From Candidatus Gastranaerophilales bacterium (GTDB taxonomy: Bacteria > Cyanobacteriota > Vampirovibrionia > Gastranaerophilales > Gastranaerophilaceae), in NCBI GenBank assembly GCA_910587055.1, contig CAJUKY010000020.1:1-30469 (forward strand): 30,469 nt of DNA. Direction: 5' to 3'. Below the pieces are notes generated by a model that had not been told where the DNA came from, made no database searches, and worked only from the letters and a program-made list of their open reading frames with translations. Every line of letters starts with the position of its first letter. Position 1 is the first letter of the stretch. Both the position numbers and the translations under genes were made by a program. Positions 1 to 7,765 of this stretch are shown here, in pieces.

Positions 1-10
1 AAAGTTATTT

Positions 11-36
11 ATTTCCTTGGATTAATCCAAGGAAAT
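11..36 (-). terminator. Perfect palindrome after the prepilin-like gene
   Basis: A perfect 26-nt palindrome (arms ATTTCCTTGGATT and AATCCAAGGAAAT) lies 15 bp past the stop codon of the minus-strand gene that ends at 52. It could fold into a strong hairpin and is placed as a transcription terminator. The following bases are A/T mixed rather than a clean U run, so termination strength is uncertain. Confidence 0.6.
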
Positions 37-51
37 TTGTATACTAAAGCT

Positions 52-2697
52 TTAATCCAACGTTGTACTCTTGTATTCAAGGATAACAAAGCCGTTACCT
101 CCATTACCTCCAATACCTCCTGTTTGGTTAAGTACAGCTCCTCCTCCGCCTCCTGCTCCATATAATCCGTTATTACCATGAGGAGATGGTGTTTGATTTG
201 ATATATTGCATATGGAATCATATAGAGGAGATAGAATACTTGTACCTCCGCATCCGGGTCTAATAGGTCCAAGGGTTATATTATTCCCGTCATTTGATTT
301 TATTGTTGATGCACATATACTGTTACCTTCTTCATCTTTTGTTTGATAAAGACATGATAAATATCCTCCCATACCTCCATAGTTATCTTCTCCTTTTTGT
401 CCTGAGGTTATTGAAGAATTTATTGCCGTTGTTGTATTGGGTTGAATATATTCTTTGTATATTTCAGAGAAATTAGAAGGTATTTTTGTTTCTTCTCCAT
501 GAACTTTTTCTTCGGATGTTCCGTTATTACCTTTTAATCCTCCTTTGGCTTCAAATGTTGTTGTTTTTCCGTTTGATATCATAGAGGTTGATGTTATTCC
601 TCCGTTACCGTTTATTCCTTCATTAACATCGAATTCATAATCACTACTCTTAGCACCTCCTCCTAATCCTATCTTTATATCTATCACTCTATTTTTAGGA
701 TCAGGATCAAGGTTTGTATATGTTTTCTTTACTATTTCTCCCACTGTTCCACCCCCTCCGTTTGTTCCGCCCCACTCAACATATATATACCCGTTAGCTC
801 CTTTACCTCCTAACCCGGGTGTTCCTCCGTCATTAATTACACCTCCGCCACCGCCACCGCCTGTTCCGTAGTTTGTAATTAATGCATCAGATCCGTTTGA
901 TTGAGCACCGCCTTCTATACCTCCTTTTAAAAGAGTTCCGTTTAAATCATATAATTGTCCTCCTTTACCTCCCCCTGCTCCGTTACTTGGAGTTTTACCA
1001 ACTCCTCCGTTTTCTCCTCCTGTATGAAAGTTAGTCTTTTTCCAATTAACATATTTAGCTAAACTAGAATCTACATTACTTGTCTTTATTCCTCCCCCTA
1101 TACCATAACTATTATTTATATATGTTTCATCACTTTCATACTTTCCACCCTTACCCCCTGATACTGATATTAATGTAGTACCGTTATTATTTGTAATGGA
1201 TGTACTTCCTCCGTTATTTCCGTTAGCTCCATAACTTGTTGTTCTGTTTCCCCCAATCCCTATATTAAAGTTAAGCTTCTCACCGGGTGTTACACTAAGT
1301 TCTCCTATCCATATCTGTCCTGCTCCTCCTCCTGAGCCACTATTAGATTTAGTATAGTATTCACACTTCAGACCATCTTTTACAGATGCTGCACTGTACC
1401 ATAGATGAATGGCACCGGGGAGACCTGCACCTCCAGTCGTATTTCCACCGCCAGAACAATTTGTTGATTTGTTAAAAATAGATGTTGCTATAGTAGCAGG
1501 TGCAAGTTTGCTTTCATAACTAGTTCCGCCTGCAGTGCCGCCAGTTCCGCCACCGCCACCATTTCCTCTGTAATATGAGTTAACCCAAGCACCAGTTGTA
1601 CCTCCAGCACCAGCGCCCGTACCTCCCCCTTTGCCACCAGGTCCTGCAGAACTTCCTGTAGAGTAACATCCAGCACCACCTCCGCCTCCGCCAATTTGAA
1701 ATATTTGCGTAGTGCTATTTAATAATGTAGTAGCACCACCCCCTCCTGCTCCAGCAGACCCATATGTATAATTTGCATTATATCCGCTAACACTTGTACC
1801 ATTAACGCCGTTTCCGCTACCATAACCACTACCGCCTTTTCCACCCGCAGCCGAAAAACTGCTATAGCCGCCAGCTGAACCTCCTTGTTCTCCCCCGGAA
1901 CCAATCCTTAATAATATATTTGATGCTTGATTTGAAACAGATAAGTTTTGGTTGGCAATATACCCGCCTGTGCCTCCACCACCTGTACGATAATTGCCCC
2001 CTCCTCCTCCTGCTCCGCAAGCTGTCACCTTGCTTAATGTTATATTGATATCATTAGGGAATTTAGCAAATTTTTTATCTGCTTCAACCATTGCATTATC
2101 CGATACAATAGTCCATTTATCGGATATATTGGATACCTTACATTTATTATCAAGTTCAGGAGCCTTATAGCTATCTGGAGGAGTAATACCGTTTGCAAAT
2201 GTATAACTTCCTGCAGTTAATATTTCTCCTTCCGCATTACTTAATGAAGGAATATCTGCAGTTTCCCATGCAGTACCTGATCCTCCTGAAGCTCCGCCAC
2301 CCCCTGCACCTATTAAAAATACACGGAGTTTGGTAACACCTTCGGGTACTGTCCAGTTTGTTTCTGATGATGTTATTATCTTATTTCCGTATAATGCATC
2401 TCCTCCTTTTCCTCCTCCTCCCATTAATGTAACTCTAACTTGATTAGCATCTGATGGTATATTAAACTTTGTACTTTCAGTAAATACTGATACCACCATA
2501 TCCTTTTCATAATTACTTGCTTCACTTAATACTTTTAATTCATGATCTGCCATTCTTCTTGTCATAACAGGAGCAAGGGCTGCTAAAAGCAATGATGCTA
2601 CAAGGAGGGCCATGAGCATTTCAACTAATGAAAAAGCATGGAAGCCTTTATTCGCAGAACATTGTTCTGCTTTAGAAATTTTTTTTACGATGAACAT
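52..2697 (-). CDS. Giant glycine-rich protein with prepilin-type N-terminus
   Basis: 881 residues. Residues 1-21 form a basic leader ending KGFHA, followed by FSLVEMLMALLVASLLLAAL, a type IV pilin/pseudopilin-like hydrophobic helix with Phe at +1 and Glu at +5 if processed after Ala21 (Ala rather than the usual Gly at -1). The rest is dominated by Gly-rich stretches with runs of up to seven glycines, separated by short Asn/Thr/Ser-rich segments. A motif near residue 115 (WTVPEGVTKLRVFLIGAGGGG) resembles the glycine-rich domains of phage tail fibres and bacterial adhesins. The expected fate is insertion in the inner membrane, prepilin peptidase processing and export or surface display. The start is ATG with AAAGGG 6 nt upstream. 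Function is unknown: it could be a minor pilin carrying an adhesin or a free surface protein. Confident that it is a real gene, moderately confident in the pilin-like N-terminus, and not able to assign a role. Confidence 0.85.
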   Translation of the reverse strand: MFIVKKISKAEQCSANKGFHAFSLVEMLMALLVASLLLAALAPVMTRRMADHELKVLSEASNYEKDMVVSVFTESTKFNIPSDANQVRVTLMGGGGKGGDALYGNKIITSSETNWTVPEGVTKLRVFLIGAGGGGASGGSGTAWETADIPSLSNAEGEILTAGSYTFANGITPPDSYKAPELDNKCKVSNISDKWTIVSDNAMVEADKKFAKFPNDINITLSKVTACGAGGGGGNYRTGGGGTGGYIANQNLSVSNQASNILLRIGSGGEQGGSAGGYSSFSAAGGKGGSGYGSGNGVNGTSVSGYNANYTYGSAGAGGGGATTLLNSTTQIFQIGGGGGGAGCYSTGSSAGPGGKGGGTGAGAGGTTGAWVNSYYRGNGGGGGTGGTAGGTSYESKLAPATIATSIFNKSTNCSGGGNTTGGAGLPGAIHLWYSAASVKDGLKCEYYTKSNSGSGGGAGQIWIGELSVTPGEKLNFNIGIGGNRTTSYGANGNNGGSTSITNNNGTTLISVSGGKGGKYESDETYINNSYGIGGGIKTSNVDSSLAKYVNWKKTNFHTGGENGGVGKTPSNGAGGGKGGQLYDLNGTLLKGGIEGGAQSNGSDALITNYGTGGGGGGGVINDGGTPGLGGKGANGYIYVEWGGTNGGGGTVGEIVKKTYTNLDPDPKNRVIDIKIGLGGGAKSSDYEFDVNEGINGNGGITSTSMISNGKTTTFEAKGGLKGNNGTSEEKVHGEETKIPSNFSEIYKEYIQPNTTTAINSSITSGQKGEDNYGGMGGYLSCLYQTKDEEGNSICASTIKSNDGNNITLGPIRPGCGGTSILSPLYDSICNISNQTPSPHGNNGLYGAGGGGGAVLNQTGGIGGNGGNGFVILEYKSTTLD

Positions 2698-2870
2698 TTT
2701 TTCCCTTTCAGATGAACAATTATAAAAAATTACACATTTTATAACATGACAAGTTAAATAATTTACTTACATTTTTACATATCACGATAAATTTTGCAAC
2801 AAAAATTATCTTATCGGGTAATTTATTTAATATCAATATGCCCTTATTCTTTAAGCAGGAAGGATGAAAA

Positions 2871-3191
2871 GTGGCTGATTTGAAAAATATAATCGGAAAA
2901 AATATTAAAAAAATACGAAAAACAAGAAAGTGGACGCAGGCACAGCTTGCGGAAAGGGTGGGAATTGAGCCGGTAAGTATCGCCCGTATTGAAACAGGGC
3001 TTACTTTTCCAAAGGAAGAAAATTTGGTAGCAATTGCAAAAAGCCTTAGCGTTGATGTTTCAGACCTTTTTGTAGACAGAATTCCTGATAAAAAAAATAC
3101 AATAAAATATATTCAAACTGCCATAAATGCCCTTGATAAAAGGGATTTAGAGATTATAAGCAATCTTGTGAAAACAATGACTTGCTGCTAA
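2871..3191 (+). CDS. Small XRE-family transcriptional regulator
   Basis: 106 residues. Residues 5-65 form a Cro/C1-type helix-turn-helix: IGKNIKKIRKTRKWTQAQLAERVGI, then EPVSIARIETG as the recognition region and a typical third-helix segment ending in VDVSDLF. The C-terminal 40 residues are helical and carry no recognised domain. The start is GTG: the only well-placed Shine-Dalgarno (AGGAAGGA at 2857-2864) precedes it by 6 nt, and the ATG at 2864 runs into a stop after four codons. It is divergent from the giant glycine-rich gene with a 173-bp shared intergenic region, so control of that gene is possible but not shown. Targets are unknown. Confidence 0.85.
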   Translation: MADLKNIIGKNIKKIRKTRKWTQAQLAERVGIEPVSIARIETGLTFPKEENLVAIAKSLSVDVSDLFVDRIPDKKNTIKYIQTAINALDKRDLEIISNLVKTMTCC

Positions 3192-3301
3192 AAAATTGTT
3201 TTAAGTTTCTTTAAATCAAGGTTACAAATTTTAAGATTTATCGAAGTTTATAATATTCACAATCATGACATTTCAGCAGACTTGCAAGGGTACGATAAAG
3301 T

Positions 3302-3775
3302 TTATAACAAATCAATCAAGACTACAGCCTGAGCTTGAATGGCTTCTTCTCTGCCGGTGGAATCCATACCTTCATTGGTTTTTGCCTTAATTGAAACATC
3401 TTCAAGCGGGATAAAAAGTGCGTCTGCAATGTTTTTCCGCATTAAATCCACATGGGGAGCCAATTTTGGTGCCTGAGCTATCACGGTAGAATCAATATTT
3501 ATAATTTTATACCCTTTATTTTTAAGGATTTTACCCGCTTCTTTTAAAAGCATTATGCTGTCTGCGCCTTTAAACTTCAAATCGGTATCAGGGAAATGGC
3601 GCCCGATATCGCCGTCTGCAGCAGCTCCAAAAATCGCATCAATAATAGCGTGTACCAGCACATCGGCATCAGAATGTCCTAAAAGCCCTTTTTCATAGGG
3701 AACTTTTACTCCGCCTAAAATTAAATCACGCTCAGGCACAAGCTTGTGTAAATCGTAGCCCTGTCCTATTCTCAT
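3302..3775 (-). CDS. ispF: 2-C-methyl-D-erythritol 2,4-cyclodiphosphate synthase
   Basis: 157 residues, the normal length for IspF. It converts CDP-methylerythritol 2-phosphate to methylerythritol cyclodiphosphate with release of CMP in the MEP isoprenoid pathway (cytosol, homotrimer). Visible signatures are RIGQGYDLH at residues 2-10, LLGHSDADVLVHA at 31-43, DIGRHFPDTD, and KTNEGMDSTGREEAI near the C-terminus. The zinc ligands Asp8, His10 and His42 are all present. The start ATG overlaps the stop of the upstream HAD phosphatase gene by 4 bp (ATGA), so the two are translationally coupled in a minus-strand operon. No other MEP gene is in the window. Confidence 0.97.
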   Translation of the reverse strand: MRIGQGYDLHKLVPERDLILGGVKVPYEKGLLGHSDADVLVHAIIDAIFGAAADGDIGRHFPDTDLKFKGADSIMLLKEAGKILKNKGYKIINIDSTVIAQAPKLAPHVDLMRKNIADALFIPLEDVSIKAKTNEGMDSTGREEAIQAQAVVLIDLL

Positions 3776-4659
3776 TGGGTGCCGCCTTTTGAAGTGCAGG
3801 GATTATTTGTACAACCGGCATTATCAAGGTTTGTACCGCCTTCAAAGTGGCAGCCGGCAGGATTTAAAATATATTTTTCAATCGCAGCGGCAAGGCCGTC
3901 TTCGTGGATTGTCGGGCAAATATAATCCGCAATTGATTTCAGTTTCTCGCTTGCATTGCCCATTGCAATTTTTACACCTGCATTTTTCAATAAATCATAG
4001 TCATTATCCTGATCACCGGAGGCAAAGACTTCTTCTGTTTTTATATTCCACAATTCTTTTAAGAAATTCATTGCATTGCCTTTTGTAGCCTTAATATCCG
4101 TAAATTCAAGGTAGTATTTATGGCTTCTTACTATTGCAAGTTTACCTTCAAATTGTTTAGAGAGCTCTTTTTGTAATTGCATTATTTCATCTTCGTTGTA
4201 GGTTATGCAAAGAAGTTTTGAAACATCCCCGAGTTCAACATCATCAAAGCTTTTTACAACTTTATAGGTTGTAAAACGCCCCTGAGTGTAGTCTTTCATA
4301 TACTGTTTATTATCATCTTCAACAATTAAAGTATCATTATTATAAAGGTTTAAATGAAACCCGCGTGCACGGGAAATTTCAATGATTTCACGCGCAAGAG
4401 AATTATCCACGGCATTTTGATATAAAATATTATTACCCTGCCTTACCATTGCCCCCTGATAGCAGATAACGGGAGTATTGAGACCGAGTTTCTCACGCAC
4501 GGGATCTGCCCCCATAAACATTCTGCCTGTGGCTAAAACTACTTTTATACCGAGTTTCTGCGCTTCATCAAGAGCATTTCTTACGCGGGGCGAACATTCG
4601 CATTTTTCGTTTAAAATTGTTCCGTCGATATCCGATACTATAAGTTTTATTTTATTCAA
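3772..4659 (-). CDS. Cof-type HAD-superfamily hydrolase
   Basis: 295 residues. HAD motif I is SDIDGT (Asp10 nucleophile, Asp12), motif II is the Thr of LATGR (Thr44), a Lys lies in the DIKATKGNA segment, and motif IV is SGDQDNDYDLL. The large cap inserted between motif II and the Lys is typical of the Cof/YidA type IIB family, which dephosphorylates sugar phosphates, flavin nucleotides or pyridoxal phosphate; the substrate cannot be read from sequence. The enzyme core ends at about residue 265. The last 26 or so residues are an unusual Cys/Gly/Asn-rich tail (GCHFEGGTNLDNAGCTNNPC and a few more) not expected in this family. First gene of a two-gene operon with ispF. Confidence 0.92.
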   Translation of the reverse strand: MNKIKLIVSDIDGTILNEKCECSPRVRNALDEAQKLGIKVVLATGRMFMGADPVREKLGLNTPVICYQGAMVRQGNNILYQNAVDNSLAREIIEISRARGFHLNLYNNDTLIVEDDNKQYMKDYTQGRFTTYKVVKSFDDVELGDVSKLLCITYNEDEIMQLQKELSKQFEGKLAIVRSHKYYLEFTDIKATKGNAMNFLKELWNIKTEEVFASGDQDNDYDLLKNAGVKIAMGNASEKLKSIADYICPTIHEDGLAAAIEKYILNPAGCHFEGGTNLDNAGCTNNPCTSKGGTQ

Positions 4660-4668
4660 AATTACACC

Positions 4669-4698
4669 TTGTTTTCATGCAGTTTTTTTTATTATACT
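4669..4698 (+). promoter_or_regulatory. Candidate promoter for the gltA-like gene
   Basis: TTGTTT (4669-4674) and TATACT (4693-4698) are separated by 18 bp, giving an expected start near 4705 and a leader of about 40 nt. It lies in the 85-bp gap between the divergent HAD and glutamate-synthase-type genes. Assigned by consensus match only. Confidence 0.5.
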
Positions 4699-4744
4699 AT
4701 ATATTTATAAACGGTAAATAATAACAAAGGGGAGATAAACGAAT

Positions 4745-6115
4745 ATGGCACAAACAGAACGCCAGAGACCTGTTGAGCAGGATGCAATACAAAGACGCAG
4801 TAATTTTGATGCGGTTGAAGAAAATTTTACAAAAGAGCAGGCATTAGCGGAAGCAAGCCGCTGTTTAAACTGCAAAAACCCGATGTGCAAAAAAGGATGT
4901 CCTGTAAACGTTAATATTCCTGATTTTATACAGGAAATTAAAAACGAAAATTTCCAGAAAGCAGGCGAAATCATAAGACAATCAAATATGCTTCCTTCCG
5001 TTTGCGGAAGAATCTGCCCGCAGGAAAGACAGTGCGAAGGAAAATGTGTTTTAGGAATCAAGGGAAAATCTGTTGCAATCGGTTCATTGGAAAGATTTGT
5101 GGGAGATAATTCCGCACCTTTAAAATGCGAAATTAAACCGAACGGCAAAAAAGTAGCAATAGTAGGTTCAGGATGTGCCGGAATGAGTGCAGCAGCTGAC
5201 CTTAGAAACGCAGGTTTTGATGTTACCGTATTTGAAGCGCTTCATAAATTAGGCGGTGTGTTAAGATACGGTATTCCTCCTTTCAGATTGCCTAGAACCG
5301 TTTTAGACAGAGAAATTGAAAGCTTAAAAGAAATCGGGGTTAAATTTGAGAAAAACGTTGTTGTAGGAAAATCTATCACCCTAAAACAGCTTGAAGAAGA
5401 AGGATATGACGCTATTTTCATATGCTCGGGCGCAGGACTTCCTAAAATGATGGGAATTAAAGGGGAAAACTTAAACAGCGTATACAGCGCAAATGAATTT
5501 TTAACCCGTGTAAATCTTATGCAGGCAAATTCCGATACAACGCCAACTCCCTTAAAAGTAGGTAAAAAGGCTGCAATCATAGGCGGCGGAAATGTTGCAA
5601 TGGATGCGGCAAGAACGGCTGTGCGCGTTGGATATGAAGAGGTATACATTGTATACAGAAGAACGGAAGAAGAACTTCCCGCAAGAAAAGAGGAAATCCG
5701 CCATGCTAAAGAAGAAGGGGTTATTTTTAAATTACTCCGCGCACCTTATGAAATTAAAGAAAAAGACGGATATGTTGACGGCATGGTATTTGAAGTTATG
5801 GAGCTCGGTGAACCTGATGAATCAGGAAGAAGACGTCCCGTTGGCACAGGCAAATATGAAACAATGGATGTGGATACCGTTATTGTGGCGCTTGGAACCG
5901 GTCCGAACCCGATTATTCAAAAATCATGCGCGGCTGATAAAATTGATATTAATTGCGACAGAAAAGGATATATCGTAATTAATGAAAAAGGCGAAACATC
6001 AGTAACAAACGTTTATGCAGGCGGAGATGTGGCTCCGTTGGGCGAATCTACAGCGATCAATGCAATGGGCGCAGGCAAAAGAGCGGCTAAAGCTATAATT
6101 GAAGCTTTAGGATAG
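4745..6115 (+). CDS. gltA: NADPH-dependent glutamate synthase-type flavoprotein (small-subunit family)
   Basis: 456 residues. The N-terminal iron-sulfur domain has two Cys clusters, CLNCKNPMCKKGC (residues about 40-52) and CGRICPQERQCEGKC (about 83-97). An FAD-binding Rossmann fold follows (VGSGCAGMSAAADL near 140), then a second nucleotide-binding fold for NADPH (GGGNVAMDAARTAVRVGYEE near 279) and the FAD-closing motif NVYAGGDVA near the C-terminus. This is the GltD/homotetrameric GltA architecture, which supplies electrons for glutamate synthesis; related proteins (NfnB, SudA) transfer electrons between ferredoxin and NAD(P)H. No gltB-type large subunit or NfnA partner is in the window, so the exact physiological reaction is open. 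Start ATG is preceded by GGGGAG. A strong terminator follows at 6124. Confidence 0.9.
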   Translation: MAQTERQRPVEQDAIQRRSNFDAVEENFTKEQALAEASRCLNCKNPMCKKGCPVNVNIPDFIQEIKNENFQKAGEIIRQSNMLPSVCGRICPQERQCEGKCVLGIKGKSVAIGSLERFVGDNSAPLKCEIKPNGKKVAIVGSGCAGMSAAADLRNAGFDVTVFEALHKLGGVLRYGIPPFRLPRTVLDREIESLKEIGVKFEKNVVVGKSITLKQLEEEGYDAIFICSGAGLPKMMGIKGENLNSVYSANEFLTRVNLMQANSDTTPTPLKVGKKAAIIGGGNVAMDAARTAVRVGYEEVYIVYRRTEEELPARKEEIRHAKEEGVIFKLLRAPYEIKEKDGYVDGMVFEVMELGEPDESGRRRPVGTGKYETMDVDTVIVALGTGPNPIIQKSCAADKIDINCDRKGYIVINEKGETSVTNVYAGGDVAPLGESTAINAMGAGKRAAKAIIEALG

Positions 6116-6123
6116 AGTTTTTT

Positions 6124-6156
6124 GGTGAGGTCACAAATTATGACCTCACCTTTTTT
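6124..6156 (+). terminator. Rho-independent terminator after the gltA-like gene
   Basis: Perfect 10-bp stem GGTGAGGTCA / TGACCTCACC with a 7-nt loop, followed by six T residues, starting 9 bp after the stop codon at 6115. Confidence 0.95.
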
Positions 6157-6164
6157 GAATTTTA

Positions 6165-6409
6165 AAATATTTAGTTTGGGATTATAAAAAGCGGAGTTAT
6201 TTTAGTTTGGACAGTATTATATTTCAATTTAATGAAGAAGAACGGCTGTTTTTGAGGCCGCAATTTTCGACCTCAAAAATAAAGCGCCCGTGCTTTTATC
6301 AGACAGGACAAAACCTAATAAAATAGGGTTTAAATCATAGATTTATTAAACTAAAGCCCGCATGGGTTATATTTAGTTTGATTTTAGGGGCTGCATATGC
6401 AGCCCCTTT
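6165..6409 (+). ncRNA. Candidate structured non-coding RNA region
   Basis: No open reading frame of note is present, but four hairpins follow one another. The first is TTTTTGAGG(C)CG / CG(A)CCTCAAAAA at 6249-6279 with one mismatch. The second is AAACCTA / TAGG(G)TTT around 6311-6329. The third is AAACTAAA (6348-6355) with TTTAGTTT (6372-6379), with CCC/GGG pairing inside its loop. The last is a perfect 20-nt palindrome GGGGCTGCATATGCAGCCCC at 6387-6406 followed by TTTC. The element TTTAGTTTGG occurs at 6170-6179 and 6201-6210, and TTTAGTTTGA at 6372-6381. No convincing promoter was found and neither 6S, RNase P, SRP nor tmRNA signatures are visible. The strand is a guess based on the final terminator-like hairpin. 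Confidence 0.35.
6387..6409. terminator. Perfect 20-nt GC-rich palindrome, terminator-like
   Basis: GGGGCTGCAT/ATGCAGCCCC is self-complementary over 20 nt and followed by TTTC on the plus strand. It lies about 230 bp beyond the gltA-like terminator, so it may end a separate short transcript. Confidence 0.5.
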
Positions 6410-6525
6410 CCCTTGATTAATACAACCTGTTTTAGCCTCTTATATTCATGATGTTAAAGTTTGCCATATAAAAACAAATTTCGGATTTTATATTTTCCCT
6501 GATTTTCTTATCAATAATTAATATT

Positions 6526-6624
6526 ATATGTCATTGCGAGCAACCGCAGGGAGCGCGGCAATCCAGAAACCCATGTTTTTTCATAGATTGCCGCAGTCGT
6601 TAACACTCCTTCGCAATGACAGAG
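6526..6624. repeat. REP/MITE-like palindromic repeat with possible 9-bp target duplication
   Basis: Terminal inverted repeats TGTCATTGCGA (6529-6539) and TCGCAATGACA (6611-6621) are perfect over 11 bp. An inner pair, GCGGCAATC (6555-6563) and GATTGCCGC (6586-6594), extends the long hairpin. The TCATTGCGAG...GGCAATC core resembles a palindromic repeat I know from many unrelated bacterial genomes. The 9-bp word ATTAATATT occurs at 6517-6525 and 6625-6633, spaced four bases further out from each inverted repeat, which would fit a target-site duplication. The surroundings are AT-rich, so chance is possible. No coding capacity. Confidence 0.7.
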
Positions 6625-6723
6625 ATTAATATTGTTAATATTGAGCTTGTTTTTTTATGTAAAACTTGTATGTGGTTATCTGAATTGGCTTAATTAATTA
6701 AAAAACCAATAAATTCCAGTATC

Positions 6724-6750
6724 AAAAAAGCACCCATTATGGGTGCTTTT
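6724..6750 (-). terminator. Terminator of the response regulator gene
   Basis: Stem AAAAGCACCC / GGGTGCTTTT with an ATTAT loop. On the minus strand it ends in a run of six T, 17 bp after the stop of the response regulator at 6767. Confidence 0.9.
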
Positions 6751-6766
6751 AAAATCAATACCGTTT

Positions 6767-7462
6767 CTATCCTTGCACGATACCTTCTTTAATAGCTTTA
6801 ACTGCCGCCTGTACACGGTCATCTACGCATAGTTTTTGCAAAATGCTGCAAACATGTGCTTTTGCCGTGTGTACTGAAACTATCAATTCTTTTGCAATTT
6901 CAGTATTACTTTTTCCTTTTACAAGAAGCTTTAACACTTCTGTCTCTCTATCTGTCAGATGTCCTTTAGGGTCAGCCTGTTCATGGTCATTTAGAAGTTT
7001 TACATTTTCAGGCTTCGGGAACAATTTTAAAGCGAGTTTTGCAACATTCGGATCAATCCAGCAGGCGCCCTGTGCAACCGACCTTATAACTTCCGATAAT
7101 GCTTTGGGATCAATGTCTTTAAGACAATAAGCTATAGCCCCTGAACCCAATGCCGCAAGCACTTCTTCTTCTCTTTCATGGGATGTTAAAATAATCACTT
7201 TAACATCGGGGCAAATTTCTTTAGCCTTCATTGTAGCTTCTAATCCGTTCATGCCGGGTAAGCCTAAATCCATCAAAATCACATCCGGTTTTTCTTTTTT
7301 AATAAATTCAAGACCTGCTTCACCCGTTTCGGCCTCACCGATTACATCTATATGTTCAAATTCGTTAAGAGCATAACGAAGCCCGACACGGGTAAGTTTG
7401 TAATCTTCAACTATAATAACCTTTATCGGGTTTACTTTTGTTTGAACAGTTTTTGTTGCCAT
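6767..7462 (-). CDS. NarL/FixJ-type response regulator
   Basis: 231 residues from the preferred ATG at 7462. The receiver domain (residues 13-130) has the acidic pair Glu19-Asp20, phosphoacceptor Asp65 in VILMDLGLPGMNG, the Thr/Ser of IILTSH and the Lys of YCLKD. The C-terminal LuxR-type helix-turn-helix begins LTDRETEVLKLLVKGKSNTE and continues IAKELIVSVHTAKAHVCSIL. It would bind DNA when phosphorylated by a partner histidine kinase, which is not in the window, so it is an orphan regulator here. An in-frame GTG at 7480 would add six residues, but only the ATG has a reasonable ribosome binding site (AAAGG, about 10 nt upstream). Single-gene unit with its own terminator. Confidence 0.92.
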   Translation of the reverse strand: MATKTVQTKVNPIKVIIVEDYKLTRVGLRYALNEFEHIDVIGEAETGEAGLEFIKKEKPDVILMDLGLPGMNGLEATMKAKEICPDVKVIILTSHEREEEVLAALGSGAIAYCLKDIDPKALSEVIRSVAQGACWIDPNVAKLALKLFPKPENVKLLNDHEQADPKGHLTDRETEVLKLLVKGKSNTEIAKELIVSVHTAKAHVCSILQKLCVDDRVQAAVKAIKEGIVQG

Positions 7463-7721
7463 ATCTTTATAACCTTTCACAAGAACTTATTTATTGTTAA
7501 GTTAATACTACAAACTAAGTTGTAATTCTGATATTACCCGAAAGTATAATCTTTATAAGCAGGCAGATAGTGCCACGGCAGGCATTGTTTATCCGGTTCT
7601 TTAATTTTTCCTTTTTGAAAATCAAAATAAGCACCTCTTTTTAAATTCAGCAAAACCTCAACAATAAATAATTAATTCAGCAATAATTCTAACTTATATT
7701 TAAATTATAACATACTTTTTA
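7463..7721. other. Gene-free spacer between response regulator and gap
   Basis: An AT-rich stretch of about 260 bp (about 300 bp with the gap terminator). It must contain the promoter of the minus-strand response regulator gene, but no clear -35/-10 pair could be singled out. No open reading frame, tRNA or repeat was seen. Confidence 0.6.
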
Positions 7722-7758
7722 AAAAAGGACTCCTTTAAAATTTAAAGGAGTCCTTTTT
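7722..7758 (-). terminator. Terminator of gap
   Basis: Perfect 18-bp inverted repeat, AAAAAGGACTCCTTTAAA at 7722-7739 and its complement at 7741-7758, with terminal T runs on either strand. It starts 8 bp after the gap stop codon. Confidence 0.95.
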
Positions 7759-7765
7759 GGTTTAA

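Noticed and set aside
6165..6409. Possible tmRNA, 6S, SRP or RNase P RNA
   Set aside because: None of the conserved signatures (tRNA-like ends, GGAAGGAAGCAGC, GAGGAAAGTCC) was found, so only a generic structured RNA is suggested.
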